NCBI GenBank assembly: GCA_003979345.1
Contig: RYVZ01000002.1
Location: 62,001-126,000 of the forward strand
DNA length: 64,000 bases
Direction: 5' to 3'
From: Lachnospiraceae bacterium
Lineage (GTDB): Bacteria; Bacillota; Clostridia; Lachnospirales; Lachnospiraceae
The notes beneath the pieces were generated by a model that was given only the letters and a program-made list of their open reading frames with translations, ran no database searches and was not told the DNA's origin. The position numbers were made by a program, and so were the translations under genes. Position 1 is the stretch's first letter. Each line of letters opens with the position of its first letter. This document shows positions 50,873 to 60,586 of this stretch, piece after piece.

Positions 50873-51901
50873 GTGGTTCTGGATGATAGAAAAATGAAAA
50901 TTCTGCAGGCGATCATCCGCAATTACCTGGAAACGGGAGAACCGGTCGGGAGCAGGACGATTTCTAAATATACGGACCTGAACCTAAGCTCGGCGACCAT
51001 TCGCAATGAAATGGCGGATCTGGAAGAGCTCGGTTATATTTTGCAGCCACACACTTCTGCAGGGCGGATTCCGTCTGATAAGGGCTATCGCCTGTACGTC
51101 GATCATATGATGGCGGATAAAGAGCGCGAAGTCAATGAGATGAAGGAGATGCTTCTCGAAAAGGAAGAGAAGATGGACCGCCTCTTACAGCAGGCGGCGA
51201 GGGTGCTGGCGACGAATACGAATTATGCCGCGATGATCTCGGCGCCGCAGATCTTCGGAAATAAGCTCAAATTTATCCAACTGACAAAGGTGGATGCGGG
51301 GCAGCTCTTAGCGGTGATCGTCGTGGAAGGAAATGTGATCAAGAACGAGATGCTTACCGTGGAAGAGGAGCTTTCCGATGAGACGGTCTTAAAGCTGAAC
51401 ATTCTTCTGAATACGCAGCTCGGCGGACTATCTGTCAATGAGATCAGTCTGGGTATGATTTCGGCAATGAAGCAACAGGCAGGCATTCACAGCGGCATCG
51501 TAGGTGATATCATTGACGCGGTTGCAGCGGCGATTCAGTCTGATGAAGATCTCGAGATCTATACGAGCGGTACGAATAATATTTTCCGGTATCCCGAGCT
51601 GGCAGACCAGAGACGGGCCAGCGAACTGATCACGACGTTTGAGGAAAAGCAGGAACTGACGCAGATCGTGCAGGAGACGCTTTCGGATGACGGGAACACG
51701 GGGATCAAAGTCTACATTGGTGATGAGACTCCTGTGCAGCATATGAGGGATTGCAGTGTCGTGACTGCTACGTATGAGCTGGGCGAGGGCATGAAGGGGA
51801 CGATCGGTATCATCGGCCCGAAGCGTATGGATTATGAAAAGGCAGTCGGCAGCTTGAAAACAGTTATGACGCAGCTTGAGGAGATATATAAGAAAAAGTA
51901 A
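50873..51901 (+). CDS. hrcA: Heat-inducible repressor HrcA
   Basis: A 342-residue repressor. The winged helix at the N-terminus (LDDRKMKILQAIIRNYLETGEPVG, SSATIRNEMADLEELGYI) and the GAF-like dimerisation domain match the family. It starts at GTG with an extended ribosome site, AAGGAAGGTGATCAC, nearly full complement of the 16S end. It binds the CIRCE site 25 bp upstream, and GroEL normally keeps it active, so unfolded protein relieves repression. It is first in the hrcA-grpE-dnaK-dnaJ operon. Confidence 0.97.
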   Translation: MVLDDRKMKILQAIIRNYLETGEPVGSRTISKYTDLNLSSATIRNEMADLEELGYILQPHTSAGRIPSDKGYRLYVDHMMADKEREVNEMKEMLLEKEEKMDRLLQQAARVLATNTNYAAMISAPQIFGNKLKFIQLTKVDAGQLLAVIVVEGNVIKNEMLTVEEELSDETVLKLNILLNTQLGGLSVNEISLGMISAMKQQAGIHSGIVGDIIDAVAAAIQSDEDLEIYTSGTNNIFRYPELADQRRASELITTFEEKQELTQIVQETLSDDGNTGIKVYIGDETPVQHMRDCSVVTATYELGEGMKGTIGIIGPKRMDYEKAVGSLKTVMTQLEEIYKKK

Positions 51902-51918
51902 GTAAGGAGATGAGTCCA

Positions 51919-52779
51919 GTGTCAGAAAAGAAGGAAGACAATATCAGCGAAGAGCAGAGTTTCGATACGCAGGAGAAAAACACGGCGGCATCGGAACAGA
52001 GCCGGACGCCGGAAGAAAACGAAAGCCGGGCGGAAGCGGCGCAGGGTACGGACGGCGGCAGGACGAAGGCAGAAAGCGGACAGAGCGCGGAGGACGGCGA
52101 TGCGCAAAAGGACGCAGACCGGGATACGGACAGTGCGGCGCAGGAGAAATCAGGGCAGGGTGCGGACAGCAGCCGGGCGGAAGCGGACGAGGATTCCGGT
52201 GAGGAGGAAGCGGAACGATCCGCGGAAAAAGCGGAACAGAATGCAGAAGAGACCGGAGACGGCAATGCCGGAGACGGGGCGGATATCCCGAAAGAAAAAG
52301 AAAATAAATTTTTTAAGAAAAATAAAAAGCAGGACAAAAAGGATAAACAGCAGGAGAAAATAGGGGAGCTGGAAGACCGCGTCAGACGCCAGATGGCGGA
52401 GTTTGAGAATTTCCGCAAACGGACGGAAAAGGAAAAGACAGCCATGTTTGAGACCGGTGCAAGAAGTGTGATCGAAAAGATACTGCCGGTCGTTGACAAT
52501 TTTGAGCGCGGCCTTGCAAGCGTTTCCGAGGAAGAAAAGAGCAGTCCGTTCGAAGAGGGTATGGCTATGGTTTATAAGCAGCTGATCGGAGAGCTGGAAA
52601 AGCTTGAAGTGCGTCCCATTGAAGCAGTCGGCAAGGAATTTGATCCTGATTTTCATAATGCAGTCATGCAGGTGGAGAGTGAGGAGTACGAGTCCGGCAT
52701 GATCGCACAGGAGCTTCAGAAAGGATATACGTATCGCGACACGGTTGTCAGACACAGTATGGTCGCGGTCGTACCGTAG
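51919..52779 (+). CDS. grpE: GrpE nucleotide exchange factor with long acidic N-terminus
   Basis: A 286-residue GrpE, the exchange factor that releases ADP from DnaK. The conserved part begins only near residue 150 (DRVRRQMAEFENFRKRTEKEK, KILPVVDNFERGL) and ends MVAVVP. The first 130 residues are an Glu/Ala/Asp/Ser-rich disordered stretch, much longer than the 30-60 residues usual in the family, followed by a Lys-rich patch (FFKKNKKQDKKDK). GTG at 51919 is chosen because AAGGAG lies nine bases before it; the ATG at 51910 overlaps that site. Confidence 0.95.
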   Translation: MSEKKEDNISEEQSFDTQEKNTAASEQSRTPEENESRAEAAQGTDGGRTKAESGQSAEDGDAQKDADRDTDSAAQEKSGQGADSSRAEADEDSGEEEAERSAEKAEQNAEETGDGNAGDGADIPKEKENKFFKKNKKQDKKDKQQEKIGELEDRVRRQMAEFENFRKRTEKEKTAMFETGARSVIEKILPVVDNFERGLASVSEEEKSSPFEEGMAMVYKQLIGELEKLEVRPIEAVGKEFDPDFHNAVMQVESEEYESGMIAQELQKGYTYRDTVVRHSMVAVVP

Positions 52780-52833
52780 CGCGGATATAGAAAAAACAAA
52801 TAACAGATCAATATAAAATGGAGGAGAAAAGCT

Positions 52834-54708
52834 ATGGGAAAAATAATTGGTATCGATCTTGGAACAACGAATAGCTGCGTTGCCGTTATGGAGGGAGGAA
52901 AGCCTACGGTCATCGCAAACCAGGAGGGTGCGAGGACGACGCCTTCTGTCGTGGCGTTCACAAAAAACGGCGAGCGTTTGGTCGGCGAGCCGGCAAAGCG
53001 TCAGGCTGTGACAAATGCAGATAATACGATCTCATCCATTAAGAGAGATATGGGTACGGATCACGGACGCAATATTGAAGGAAAGAAGTATTCCCCGCAG
53101 CAGATCTCAGCGATGATCCTGCAAAAATTAAAGGCAGATGCGGAGAATTATCTCGGTGAGAAAGTGACGGAGGCAGTCATCACGGTTCCGGCATATTTTA
53201 ACGACTCACAGCGTCAGGCAACCAAGGATGCAGGTAAGATCGCCGGACTTGATGTAAAGCGTATCATCAACGAGCCGACAGCCGCAGCGCTTGCATACGG
53301 TCTGGACAATGAAAAAGAGCAGAAGATCATGGTTTACGACCTTGGCGGCGGTACGTTCGATGTTTCCATTATTGAGATCGGAGAAGGCGTTATTGAGGTT
53401 CTCGCAACAAACGGCGATACCCATTTGGGCGGCGATGATTTTGACCAGAAGATCATTGACTGGATGGTAAAAGAGTTTAAGAACATGAACGGCGTGGACT
53501 TGTCTCAGGATAAGATGGCGCTTCAGAGATTAAAAGAGGCGGCTGAGAAGGCAAAGAAGGAATTGTCCTCCGCAACGCAGACAAATATCAACCTGCCGTT
53601 CATCAGTATGAATGCAAGCGGACCGCTTCATTTCGACATGAATCTGACGCGGGCGAAATTTGACGAGCTGACTCATGATCTGGTAGAGAAGACGGCGATT
53701 CCGGTTCAGAATGCCTTAAAGGACGCCGGACTGACTTCGGCAGATCTTGGCAAGGTACTCCTTGTGGGCGGTTCCACAAGAATTCCTGCCGTACAGGATA
53801 AGGTAAAGCAGCTGACCGGACATGAGCCGAATAAGTCCTTAAATCCGGATGAGTGCGTGGCATTGGGAGCTTCCATTCAGGGCGGTAAGCTTGCGGGCGA
53901 TGCGGGTGCAGGGGAGATCCTTCTGCTTGATGTAACGCCGCTGTCCCTGTCGATCGAAACGATGGGTGGTGTCGCGACAAGACTGATAGAGAGAAATACG
54001 ACGATCCCGACGAGAAAGAGCCAGATCTTCTCGACAGCAGCAGATAATCAGACTGCGGTGGATATCAATGTCGTACAGGGCGAGAGACAGTTCGCAAAAG
54101 ACAATAAGTCCTTAGGACAGTTCCGCTTAGACGGTATTCCGCCTGCAAGACGCGGTATGCCGCAGATCGAGGTAACGTTTGATATTGATGCGAATGGTAT
54201 CGTCAATGTGTCCGCAAAAGACTTGGGGACAGGAAAAGAGCAGCATATCACGATCACGGCGGGATCGAATATGTCGGATGAGGATATTGATAAGGCTGTA
54301 AAGGAAGCTGCAGAGTATGAGGCACAGGATAAGAAACGCAAGGATGCCATTGATACGAGAAATGATGCGGATTCCTTTGTATTCCAGACTGAGAAGGCGC
54401 TTGGCGAGGTCGGAGACAAGATCAGTGCAGATGAGAAATCGGCGCTGGAGGCAGACTTGCAGGCAGTCAAAGATCTGCTGGAAAGAACCAAAGACAGTGA
54501 GATGACGGACGATCAGCTGAACGAATTAAAGGCTGCAAAAGAGAAACTGACGAACAGCGCACAGAGTCTGTTTACAAAGATGTATGAGAGCATGCAGCAG
54601 GCAGGCGGCGCACAGGGTCCTGACATGAGCGGGATGGGCGCGCAGGCAGGGCCGGACGCAGCTTCCGCAGATGATGATGTCGTTGACGGAGATTACCGCG
54701 AGGTATAA
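52834..54708 (+). CDS. dnaK: Chaperone DnaK (Hsp70)
   Basis: A 624-residue Hsp70. The ATPase domain begins IGIDLGTTNSCVAVMEGG and contains VYDLGGGTFDVSI and LVGGSTRIPAVQ; the substrate domain begins near residue 385 (LLLDVTPLSLSIETMGG). The C-terminal tail is Gly/Met/Ala rich and ends with an acidic segment. GGAGGAG precedes the ATG. It acts with DnaJ and GrpE in protein folding and lies 54 bp after grpE. Confidence 0.98.
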   Translation: MGKIIGIDLGTTNSCVAVMEGGKPTVIANQEGARTTPSVVAFTKNGERLVGEPAKRQAVTNADNTISSIKRDMGTDHGRNIEGKKYSPQQISAMILQKLKADAENYLGEKVTEAVITVPAYFNDSQRQATKDAGKIAGLDVKRIINEPTAAALAYGLDNEKEQKIMVYDLGGGTFDVSIIEIGEGVIEVLATNGDTHLGGDDFDQKIIDWMVKEFKNMNGVDLSQDKMALQRLKEAAEKAKKELSSATQTNINLPFISMNASGPLHFDMNLTRAKFDELTHDLVEKTAIPVQNALKDAGLTSADLGKVLLVGGSTRIPAVQDKVKQLTGHEPNKSLNPDECVALGASIQGGKLAGDAGAGEILLLDVTPLSLSIETMGGVATRLIERNTTIPTRKSQIFSTAADNQTAVDINVVQGERQFAKDNKSLGQFRLDGIPPARRGMPQIEVTFDIDANGIVNVSAKDLGTGKEQHITITAGSNMSDEDIDKAVKEAAEYEAQDKKRKDAIDTRNDADSFVFQTEKALGEVGDKISADEKSALEADLQAVKDLLERTKDSEMTDDQLNELKAAKEKLTNSAQSLFTKMYESMQQAGGAQGPDMSGMGAQAGPDAASADDDVVDGDYREV

Positions 54709-54713
54709 CACAT

Positions 54714-55895
54714 ATGGCAGAGCAGAAACGGGATTATTACGAGGTCCTTGGGGTCGGCAAAAATGCTGACGAGGCAGAGATCAAAAAGGCATATCGTGTA
54801 CTTGCCAAGAAATATCACCCGGATATGAATCCGGGTGATAAGGAGGCGGAGAAGAAGTTCAAGGAAGCGTCCGAGGCTTATGCGGTCCTGAGCGATCCGG
54901 AAAAGCGCAGACAGTATGATCAGTTTGGTCATGCAGCGTTTGAAGGCGGAGCAGGCGGGGGTGGTTTCGGCGGATTTGACTTCAGCGGCGCCGACTTTGG
55001 AGATATCTTTGGAGACATTTTCGGCGATCTGTTCGGCGGCAGCAGCAGACGCTCCGGCAGAGGCGGTAACGGTCCGATGCGTGGGCGCAACGTAAGAACA
55101 AGTATCCGCATCAGCTTTGAAGAAGCGGTATTTGGTGCAGAGAGAGAAATAGAGGTTCCTTATAAAGAGGAATGCAGGGTCTGTCATGGCAGCGGGGCAA
55201 AGCCGGGCAGCGGACCTGTCACCTGTGAGAAGTGTAAGGGTTCGGGGCAGATCGTCTATACGCAGAACAGCTTTTTCGGAACGGTCAGAAACGTGCAGGC
55301 ATGTCCTGACTGCAACGGAACCGGAAAGGTGATCAAGGACAAATGTCCGGAATGTCACGGCGGCGGTTATCATGCAACACGTAAAAAGATCATGGCGATC
55401 ATTCCGGCAGGAATCGATAACGGGCAGGCATTCCGCATTTCCGATATGGGCGAGCCGGGAACAAACGGCGGCCCGCGCGGAGATGTGCTTGTCGAATGTC
55501 AGGTCATGCGGCATCCGATCTTCCAGCGTGACGGCGTGGATATCTACTCCACGGTTCCAATCTCGTTTGCGATCGCAACGCTCGGCGGAGAAGTGCTTGT
55601 TGATACGCTTGACAGCAGGATTGCTTACACGATCAAACCGGGTACGCAGACGGACACCCGTGTTGTTCTGAAGCGGAAAGGTGTTCCGAATGTTCATAAC
55701 AAAGAACAGCGCGGCAATCATTACGTCACGTTTGTGGTACAGGTGCCGGATAAGCTGTCTGCAAAGGCGCGCGATCTGCTCATGGAATTCGATTCCCTGA
55801 CGGGGGATAGTATCAATGAGGTAAGGCGCGTGACCGGAAGCAAATCAAAAGAAGAGGCACAGAAAGATACAAAAAAGAAAAAGAAATTTTTCTGA
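54714..55895 (+). CDS. dnaJ: Chaperone DnaJ (Hsp40)
   Basis: A 393-residue type I DnaJ. The J domain has the HPD triad (KKYHPDMNPGDK) near residue 34, then a Gly/Phe-rich region, four zinc-binding CxxCxGxG repeats (about 145-215: CRVCHGSG, CEKCKGSG, CPDCNGTG, CPECHGGG), and the C-terminal substrate-binding domains. It starts 5 bp after the dnaK stop. It delivers clients to DnaK and stimulates its ATPase. A terminator follows. Confidence 0.98.
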   Translation: MAEQKRDYYEVLGVGKNADEAEIKKAYRVLAKKYHPDMNPGDKEAEKKFKEASEAYAVLSDPEKRRQYDQFGHAAFEGGAGGGGFGGFDFSGADFGDIFGDIFGDLFGGSSRRSGRGGNGPMRGRNVRTSIRISFEEAVFGAEREIEVPYKEECRVCHGSGAKPGSGPVTCEKCKGSGQIVYTQNSFFGTVRNVQACPDCNGTGKVIKDKCPECHGGGYHATRKKIMAIIPAGIDNGQAFRISDMGEPGTNGGPRGDVLVECQVMRHPIFQRDGVDIYSTVPISFAIATLGGEVLVDTLDSRIAYTIKPGTQTDTRVVLKRKGVPNVHNKEQRGNHYVTFVVQVPDKLSAKARDLLMEFDSLTGDSINEVRRVTGSKSKEEAQKDTKKKKKFF

Positions 55896-55941
55896 CCAGG
55901 AAAGCGGCAGGGTGAAACGGCGTTTGATCCTGTGTTTTAAC

Positions 55942-55980
55942 GGGGTGTGGACAATCGGAGTCTGCGCCCCTTGTTTTTTT
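55942..55980 (+). terminator. Rho-independent terminator of the dnaK operon
   Basis: GGGGTGTGGAC pairs with GTCTGCGCCCC (three wobble pairs) around a 7-base loop and is followed by TTGTTTTTTT. A TTGACA overlapping its end may serve the next gene, prmA. Confidence 0.8.
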
Positions 55981-56048
55981 GACAAAATCCATATATACTG
56001 TAACAGGACAGGCTGTCGGAAAAGTATGAAAGGAACAGGGATCTTACC

Positions 56049-57041
56049 ATGAAATGGACGGCGTTTAGGATCAAGACAATTACGGAGGCGGAGGATATTT
56101 TGATCAGCACGCTCTATGACATCGGACTTGAGGGTGCGCAGATCGAAGATAAGGTACCGCTAAGCGCGTCTGATAAGGAGCGGATGTTTGTGGACATTCT
56201 TCCCGACACGCCGGAGGATGACGGGATCGCCTATGTGACATTTTTTGTGGAGACCGGTGCGGACGGCATGCTGCTTCTTTCGGGAGAAAAGATCACAAAG
56301 CAGGCGCTTCTTGCACGTATCGAAGAAGAAATGGATGATCTTCGGTGCTTTATGGACTTGGGGGCGGGAGATATCGCGCTCTCAGAGACCGAAGATATCG
56401 ACTGGATCAATAACTGGAAACAGTATTTTCATCAATTTTATATTGATGATCTGCTTGTTATTCCGTCATGGGAAAATGTGCCAGAGGAGAGCAGGAACGG
56501 AAAGGTTCTGCATATTGATCCTGGCACAGCGTTTGGTACCGGCATGCATGAGACAACGCAGCTCTGCATCAGGCAGGTCAGGAAATATATGGAAGAGAAC
56601 GCACAGATTTTGGATGTCGGAACAGGCAGCGGCATTTTGGGGATCATTGCGCTCATGTACGGCGCTGGGCATGTGACCGGTACGGATATCGATCCGTGTG
56701 CGGAGCAGGCGGTTGCGGAAAACCTTACTGCAAACGGGATAGACCCGGCACGATTTGAAATGATGATCGGGAATCTGATCACGGAGGAGCCGGTTCGGGA
56801 GCGTGTCGGCTTTGAACGGTTTGATATTGTCACGGCGAATATTCTGGCGGATGTGCTTGTGATGCTGACGCCGGTGATCGTGCGTCATATGAAGCAGGGC
56901 GGTTATTATATTACCTCCGGCATTATCAATGAAAATCATAAAGAGCAGGATGTGAAGGACGCGATGCTTGCGGCAGGCTTAGAAATTGTTGAGACGACGT
57001 ATCAGGGCGAGTGGGTGAGCGTGACTGGCAGGAAGGGCTAA
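56049..57041 (+). CDS. prmA: Ribosomal protein L11 methyltransferase PrmA
   Basis: A 330-residue SAM-dependent enzyme that methylates lysines and the N-terminus of ribosomal protein L11. The N-terminal L11-binding domain (about 1-90) is followed by the motif HIDPGTAFGTGMHETTQLC and the SAM-binding loop LDVGTGSGILGI, then VTANILADVLV. It is downstream of dnaJ as in many Clostridia and is followed by rsmE, with a ribosome site (GGAGG) directly after its stop. Confidence 0.95.
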   Translation: MKWTAFRIKTITEAEDILISTLYDIGLEGAQIEDKVPLSASDKERMFVDILPDTPEDDGIAYVTFFVETGADGMLLLSGEKITKQALLARIEEEMDDLRCFMDLGAGDIALSETEDIDWINNWKQYFHQFYIDDLLVIPSWENVPEESRNGKVLHIDPGTAFGTGMHETTQLCIRQVRKYMEENAQILDVGTGSGILGIIALMYGAGHVTGTDIDPCAEQAVAENLTANGIDPARFEMMIGNLITEEPVRERVGFERFDIVTANILADVLVMLTPVIVRHMKQGGYYITSGIINENHKEQDVKDAMLAAGLEIVETTYQGEWVSVTGRKG

Positions 57042-57060
57042 CAGGTCGGAGGTGCCTGAT

Positions 57061-57810
57061 ATGCATCATTTTTTTGTAGAACCCGCGCAGATCGACGTGG
57101 AGAGACGCCGCGTCGTGATCACGGGAGACGATGTGAATCATATCGTGAATGTTCTGCGCATGGCGCAGGGAGAAGAGCTTGCGGTCAGTAACGGTGTGGA
57201 TGGGAAAGAATACCGCTGTGAGGTGCAGGCATCTGACAAGGAGCAGGTTATATGCGTGCTCCGCTTTATCAAGGAAGACGGCGTGGAGCTGCCTGCGAGA
57301 GTCCGGCTGTATCAGGCGCTGCCGAAGGCGGATAAGATGGAGCTGATCATTCAGAAGGCAGTGGAGCTCGGGGTGTATGAGATCATTCCCGTGGCGGCGG
57401 GGCGCTGTGTCGTAAAACTTGACGCCAAGAAGGAAGCGGCAAAGTCTGCACGCTGGAATGCGATCGCGGAGGCGGCAGCGAAGCAGAGCAGGCGTGCCAT
57501 CGTGCCGAAGGTAAGTCATGTCATGCAGTTTGCAGATGCGGTGAAGGCGGCTTCCAAGGCGGATGTGAAGATGATTCCCTATGAGCTTTCATCGGACATG
57601 GAGCGGACGAAAGACCTGATCGGCGGCATCCGTGCGGGGATGGAAATTGCAGTCATGATCGGACCGGAGGGCGGATTTGAGGAGGCGGAGATCGCGGCGG
57701 CGACGGCAGCGGGAATCGTGCCGGTGACGCTCGGCAGGCGCATCCTGCGCACGGAAACCGCGGGCTTTACAGTCATGGCATGGCTGATGTATCATTTGGA
57801 GACGGCTTAG
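57061..57810 (+). CDS. rsmE: 16S rRNA m3U1498 methyltransferase RsmE
   Basis: A 249-residue SPOUT-fold RNA methyltransferase. The N-terminal PUA-like domain leads to the knot region with MIGPEGGFEEAEI and VTLGRRILRTETAG, the family SAM-binding motifs. It methylates U1498 in 16S rRNA. The ATG at 57061 is eight bases after GGAGG; a GTG at 57052 overlaps that site and is not used. It is in an operon with prmA. Confidence 0.95.
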   Translation: MHHFFVEPAQIDVERRRVVITGDDVNHIVNVLRMAQGEELAVSNGVDGKEYRCEVQASDKEQVICVLRFIKEDGVELPARVRLYQALPKADKMELIIQKAVELGVYEIIPVAAGRCVVKLDAKKEAAKSARWNAIAEAAAKQSRRAIVPKVSHVMQFADAVKAASKADVKMIPYELSSDMERTKDLIGGIRAGMEIAVMIGPEGGFEEAEIAAATAAGIVPVTLGRRILRTETAGFTVMAWLMYHLETA

Positions 57811-57908
57811 AATATAGTAGAATATAAGAAATGTCTTTTTATCCGTGGACGGAGACGCGTTCACGGATATGGATCATAAAACGAACAGCCGGAAAGAGAA
57901 GACAAAAA

Positions 57909-59063
57909 ATGAAATGTTATTTTGATAATTCGGCGACGACAAGATGCTTTGACAGTGTTGTCGAAATCGTAGATCAGGTTTTACGCACAGATTACGGAAA
58001 TCCGTCGAGCCTGCATACAAAGGGCGTTGAGGCGGAACGATATCTGCGCTATGCAAAAGAGCAGATTGCGGCGAGCTTAAAAATACAGGAGAAAGAGATT
58101 CTTTTTACATCGGGCGGGACGGAGGCGGATAATCTGGCGCTCATCGGTACCGCGATGGCGAATTACCGGAGCGGAAAGCATCTGATTACGACACAGATCG
58201 AGCACCCCGCAGTCCTGCAGACGATGAAGTATTTGGAGAGCCTCGGTTACAGGGTAACTTATCTGCCGGTAGATGCATATGGCTGTATCCGGCTTGAGGA
58301 ACTGGAGGCGGCTGTTACGCCCGAGACGATCCTTGTTTCCATTATGCATACGAACAATGAGATCGGGAGCGTGATGCCGGTCGCGGAAGCAGGAAGGATC
58401 ATTAAACAGAAAAACCCGCGGGCACTGTTTCATGTGGATGCGGTACAGGGATACGGGAAGTGCCGTATCTACCCGAAAAAATCAGGTATCGATCTGCTGT
58501 CCGTGAGTGGACACAAGATACATGGACCGAAGGGTATCGGGTTCCTCTATGTCAGTGATAAGGCAAAGATCAAGCCGATCATATTTGGAGGAGGGCAGCA
58601 GGGCGGCATGCGTTCCGGTACGGAGAATGTGGCAGGAATTGCCGGTATCGGAAAGGCGGTAGAGGAGATTTTTTCTCATTTTGGTGAGGATATAGACCGC
58701 CTGTATGAATACAAAGAATATTTTACCGAACGTGCGCTCAGAATCCCCGATGTGTCGGTAAACGGACCGCAGGGAAGGAACGGCGCACCGCATATTGTGA
58801 GTCTGTCCGTAAAAGGCGTCCGCGCTGAAGTGCTGCTTCACAGTTTGGATGCAGAAGGCATCTGCATATCGGCGGGAAGCGCATGCTCCGCGCATAAACC
58901 GACGCCGTCTTCCACACTTGTGGCGGTCGGAATTGCGAAGGAACTTTTGGAATCGACCGTGCGCTTCAGCTTTTCGGTCGAGACGACAAGAGAGCAGCTT
59001 GACTATGCACTGGCCGTATTGGAAGAGCAAGTGCCGAAGCTCAGGCGTTATGTTAGAAAATAG
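57909..59063 (+). CDS. Cysteine desulfurase (NifS/IscS type)
   Basis: A 384-residue PLP enzyme that takes sulfur from cysteine. It begins with YFDNSATTRC, has the cofactor lysine in SGHKIHGPKGIGFLY, and the persulfide Cys in CISAGSACSAHKP. It is encoded just before thiI, as in many Firmicutes, where this desulfurase supplies sulfur to ThiI for 4-thiouridine in tRNA. An alternative role in iron-sulfur cluster assembly cannot be ruled out. The start at 57909 follows AAAGAGAAG, with typical family beginning; upstream codons are not conserved-like. Confidence 0.92.
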   Translation: MKCYFDNSATTRCFDSVVEIVDQVLRTDYGNPSSLHTKGVEAERYLRYAKEQIAASLKIQEKEILFTSGGTEADNLALIGTAMANYRSGKHLITTQIEHPAVLQTMKYLESLGYRVTYLPVDAYGCIRLEELEAAVTPETILVSIMHTNNEIGSVMPVAEAGRIIKQKNPRALFHVDAVQGYGKCRIYPKKSGIDLLSVSGHKIHGPKGIGFLYVSDKAKIKPIIFGGGQQGGMRSGTENVAGIAGIGKAVEEIFSHFGEDIDRLYEYKEYFTERALRIPDVSVNGPQGRNGAPHIVSLSVKGVRAEVLLHSLDAEGICISAGSACSAHKPTPSSTLVAVGIAKELLESTVRFSFSVETTREQLDYALAVLEEQVPKLRRYVRK

Positions 59064-59171
59064 AAAAAGAAGGAAGATTTTCTAAGCAGTCCCAATATGC
59101 CTGTCAGGAAAATCTAAGTCATTCTTCGAAAAATGTCAAAAAACGGGTGTTTTTCATCTGGAATGAGGCGT

Positions 59172-59205
59172 GGAATGCGGACCGGGCAGGTCCGGTCCGC
59201 ATTCC
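59172..59205 (+). repeat. 14-bp perfect inverted repeat before thiI
   Basis: GGAATGCGGACCGG (59172-59185), loop GCAGGT, and the exact complement (59192-59205). It lies 29 bp before the thiI start in the 170-bp gap after the desulfurase gene. No T run follows; it may be an attenuator or RNA-stability hairpin. Confidence 0.5.
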
Positions 59206-59233
59206 GCGTGCAAGTGCCTAAAGGAGGCGAATG

Positions 59234-60415
59234 ATGTTTTCAGCTTTTTTGATCAAGTATGCGGAAATTGGCATCAAAGGGAAAAACCGTTATTTATTTG
59301 AGGACGCGTTAGTCAACGATATTAAGTATGCGCTGCGCCGCTGTGACGGAAGCTTTCGCGTGCATAAGGCGGACGGGCGGATTTACGTCGATGCGTTTTC
59401 GGAGTTTGACTATGACGAGACGGTGGACAACTTAAAGACCGTGTTTGGCGTATCAGGAATTTGCCCGGTCGTGCATGTTGAGGACACAGGATTTGAGCAG
59501 CTTACAAGAGATGTGATCTCATATATGGATACCGTCTATGCGGACAAGCATAAGACGTTTAAGGTCTTTGCCAGACGTGCAAGAAAGAACTATCCGATGC
59601 AGTCCCCGCAGATGAACGAGGAACTAGGGGCTGCGATATTGGAAGCATTTCCCGACTTCCGCGTGGATGTGCACCGTCCGGACATTCAATTGAATGTCGA
59701 GGTCCGGGAAAAAATCTATCTGTATTCGGAGGTCATACCGGGACCGGGCGGGCTTCCGCTCGGAACGAACGGAAAAGCGATGCTGCTGCTTTCCGGAGGG
59801 ATCGATTCTCCGGTCGCGGGTTATATGATAGCCAAGCGGGGCGTGCATATCGACGCTGTTTATTTTCATGCGCCGCCTTACACGTCGGAGCGTGCAAAGC
59901 AAAAAGTGGTCGATCTGGCGAAGCTGATCTCGCGTTTTACCGGTCCGATCAGTCTGCATGTAGTCAATTTTACGGACATTCAGCTCTATATCTATGAAAA
60001 GTGTCCGCACGAAGAATTGACGATCATCATGCGGCGTTATATGATGCGCATTGCAGAGATGATTGCGGCGCAGAACAACTGTCTGGGGCTTGTGACGGGT
60101 GAGAGTATCGGACAGGTCGCGTCGCAGACGATGGCGTCCCTTGCCTGTACCGATGACGCCTGCCTGATGCCGGTGTATCGTCCGCTGATTGGTTTTGATA
60201 AAAATGATATTGTGGACATTGCCGAAAAGATTAATACCTATGAGACGTCGATCCTGCCGTTTGAAGACTGCTGCACGATCTTTGTTGCAAAGCATCCCGT
60301 GACGAAGCCAAATCTTAAGGTCATCCGTGACCATGAGACGAACTTAAAAGAAAGAATCGACGAACTTGTGAGGACGGCGCTGGAGACGGAAGAGGTCATA
60401 GAGGTCGAAGCATGA
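59234..60415 (+). CDS. thiI: tRNA 4-thiouridine synthase ThiI
   Basis: A 393-residue enzyme. The N-terminal ferredoxin-like and THUMP domains (about 1-165) bind tRNA; the PP-loop SGGIDSPVAGYM adenylates U8. It has no C-terminal rhodanese domain, which is normal for Firmicute ThiI. The start ATG at 59234 lies six bases after AAGGAGG (a tandem ATG at 59231 is closer). The preceding desulfurase is its likely sulfur donor. It makes 4-thiouridine; a thiamine role would need the rhodanese part. Confidence 0.95.
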   Translation: MFSAFLIKYAEIGIKGKNRYLFEDALVNDIKYALRRCDGSFRVHKADGRIYVDAFSEFDYDETVDNLKTVFGVSGICPVVHVEDTGFEQLTRDVISYMDTVYADKHKTFKVFARRARKNYPMQSPQMNEELGAAILEAFPDFRVDVHRPDIQLNVEVREKIYLYSEVIPGPGGLPLGTNGKAMLLLSGGIDSPVAGYMIAKRGVHIDAVYFHAPPYTSERAKQKVVDLAKLISRFTGPISLHVVNFTDIQLYIYEKCPHEELTIIMRRYMMRIAEMIAAQNNCLGLVTGESIGQVASQTMASLACTDDACLMPVYRPLIGFDKNDIVDIAEKINTYETSILPFEDCCTIFVAKHPVTKPNLKVIRDHETNLKERIDELVRTALETEEVIEVEA

Positions 60416-60460
60416 GGCGCGGACAGGGACATCGCAGCTGCTTATCGACATAAAAAGAAT

Positions 60461-60487
60461 AAAAAAGCAAGGCGTCAGCCTTGCTTT
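60461..60487 (-). terminator. Terminator for the minus-strand HPr-like gene
   Basis: AAAGCAAGGC (60464-60473), loop GTCA, GCCTTGCTTT (60478-60487). Read on the minus strand the hairpin is followed by six T. It could also work for thiI on the plus strand, but there the T run is short. Confidence 0.65.
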
Positions 60488-60586
60488 GGTAAGACGTTAT
60501 CCCTGCTGTTTCAAGGTGTTTACCTTGCTTTTGCATGAACCGGTGCCGCCTTCGCAGCGCCGGTCATGCCTATGTGTTCCATTGGA

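Noticed and set aside
51910..51918. ATG start for grpE
   Set aside because: It directly abuts the AAGGAG ribosome site with no spacing, while the GTG at 51919 has nine bases.
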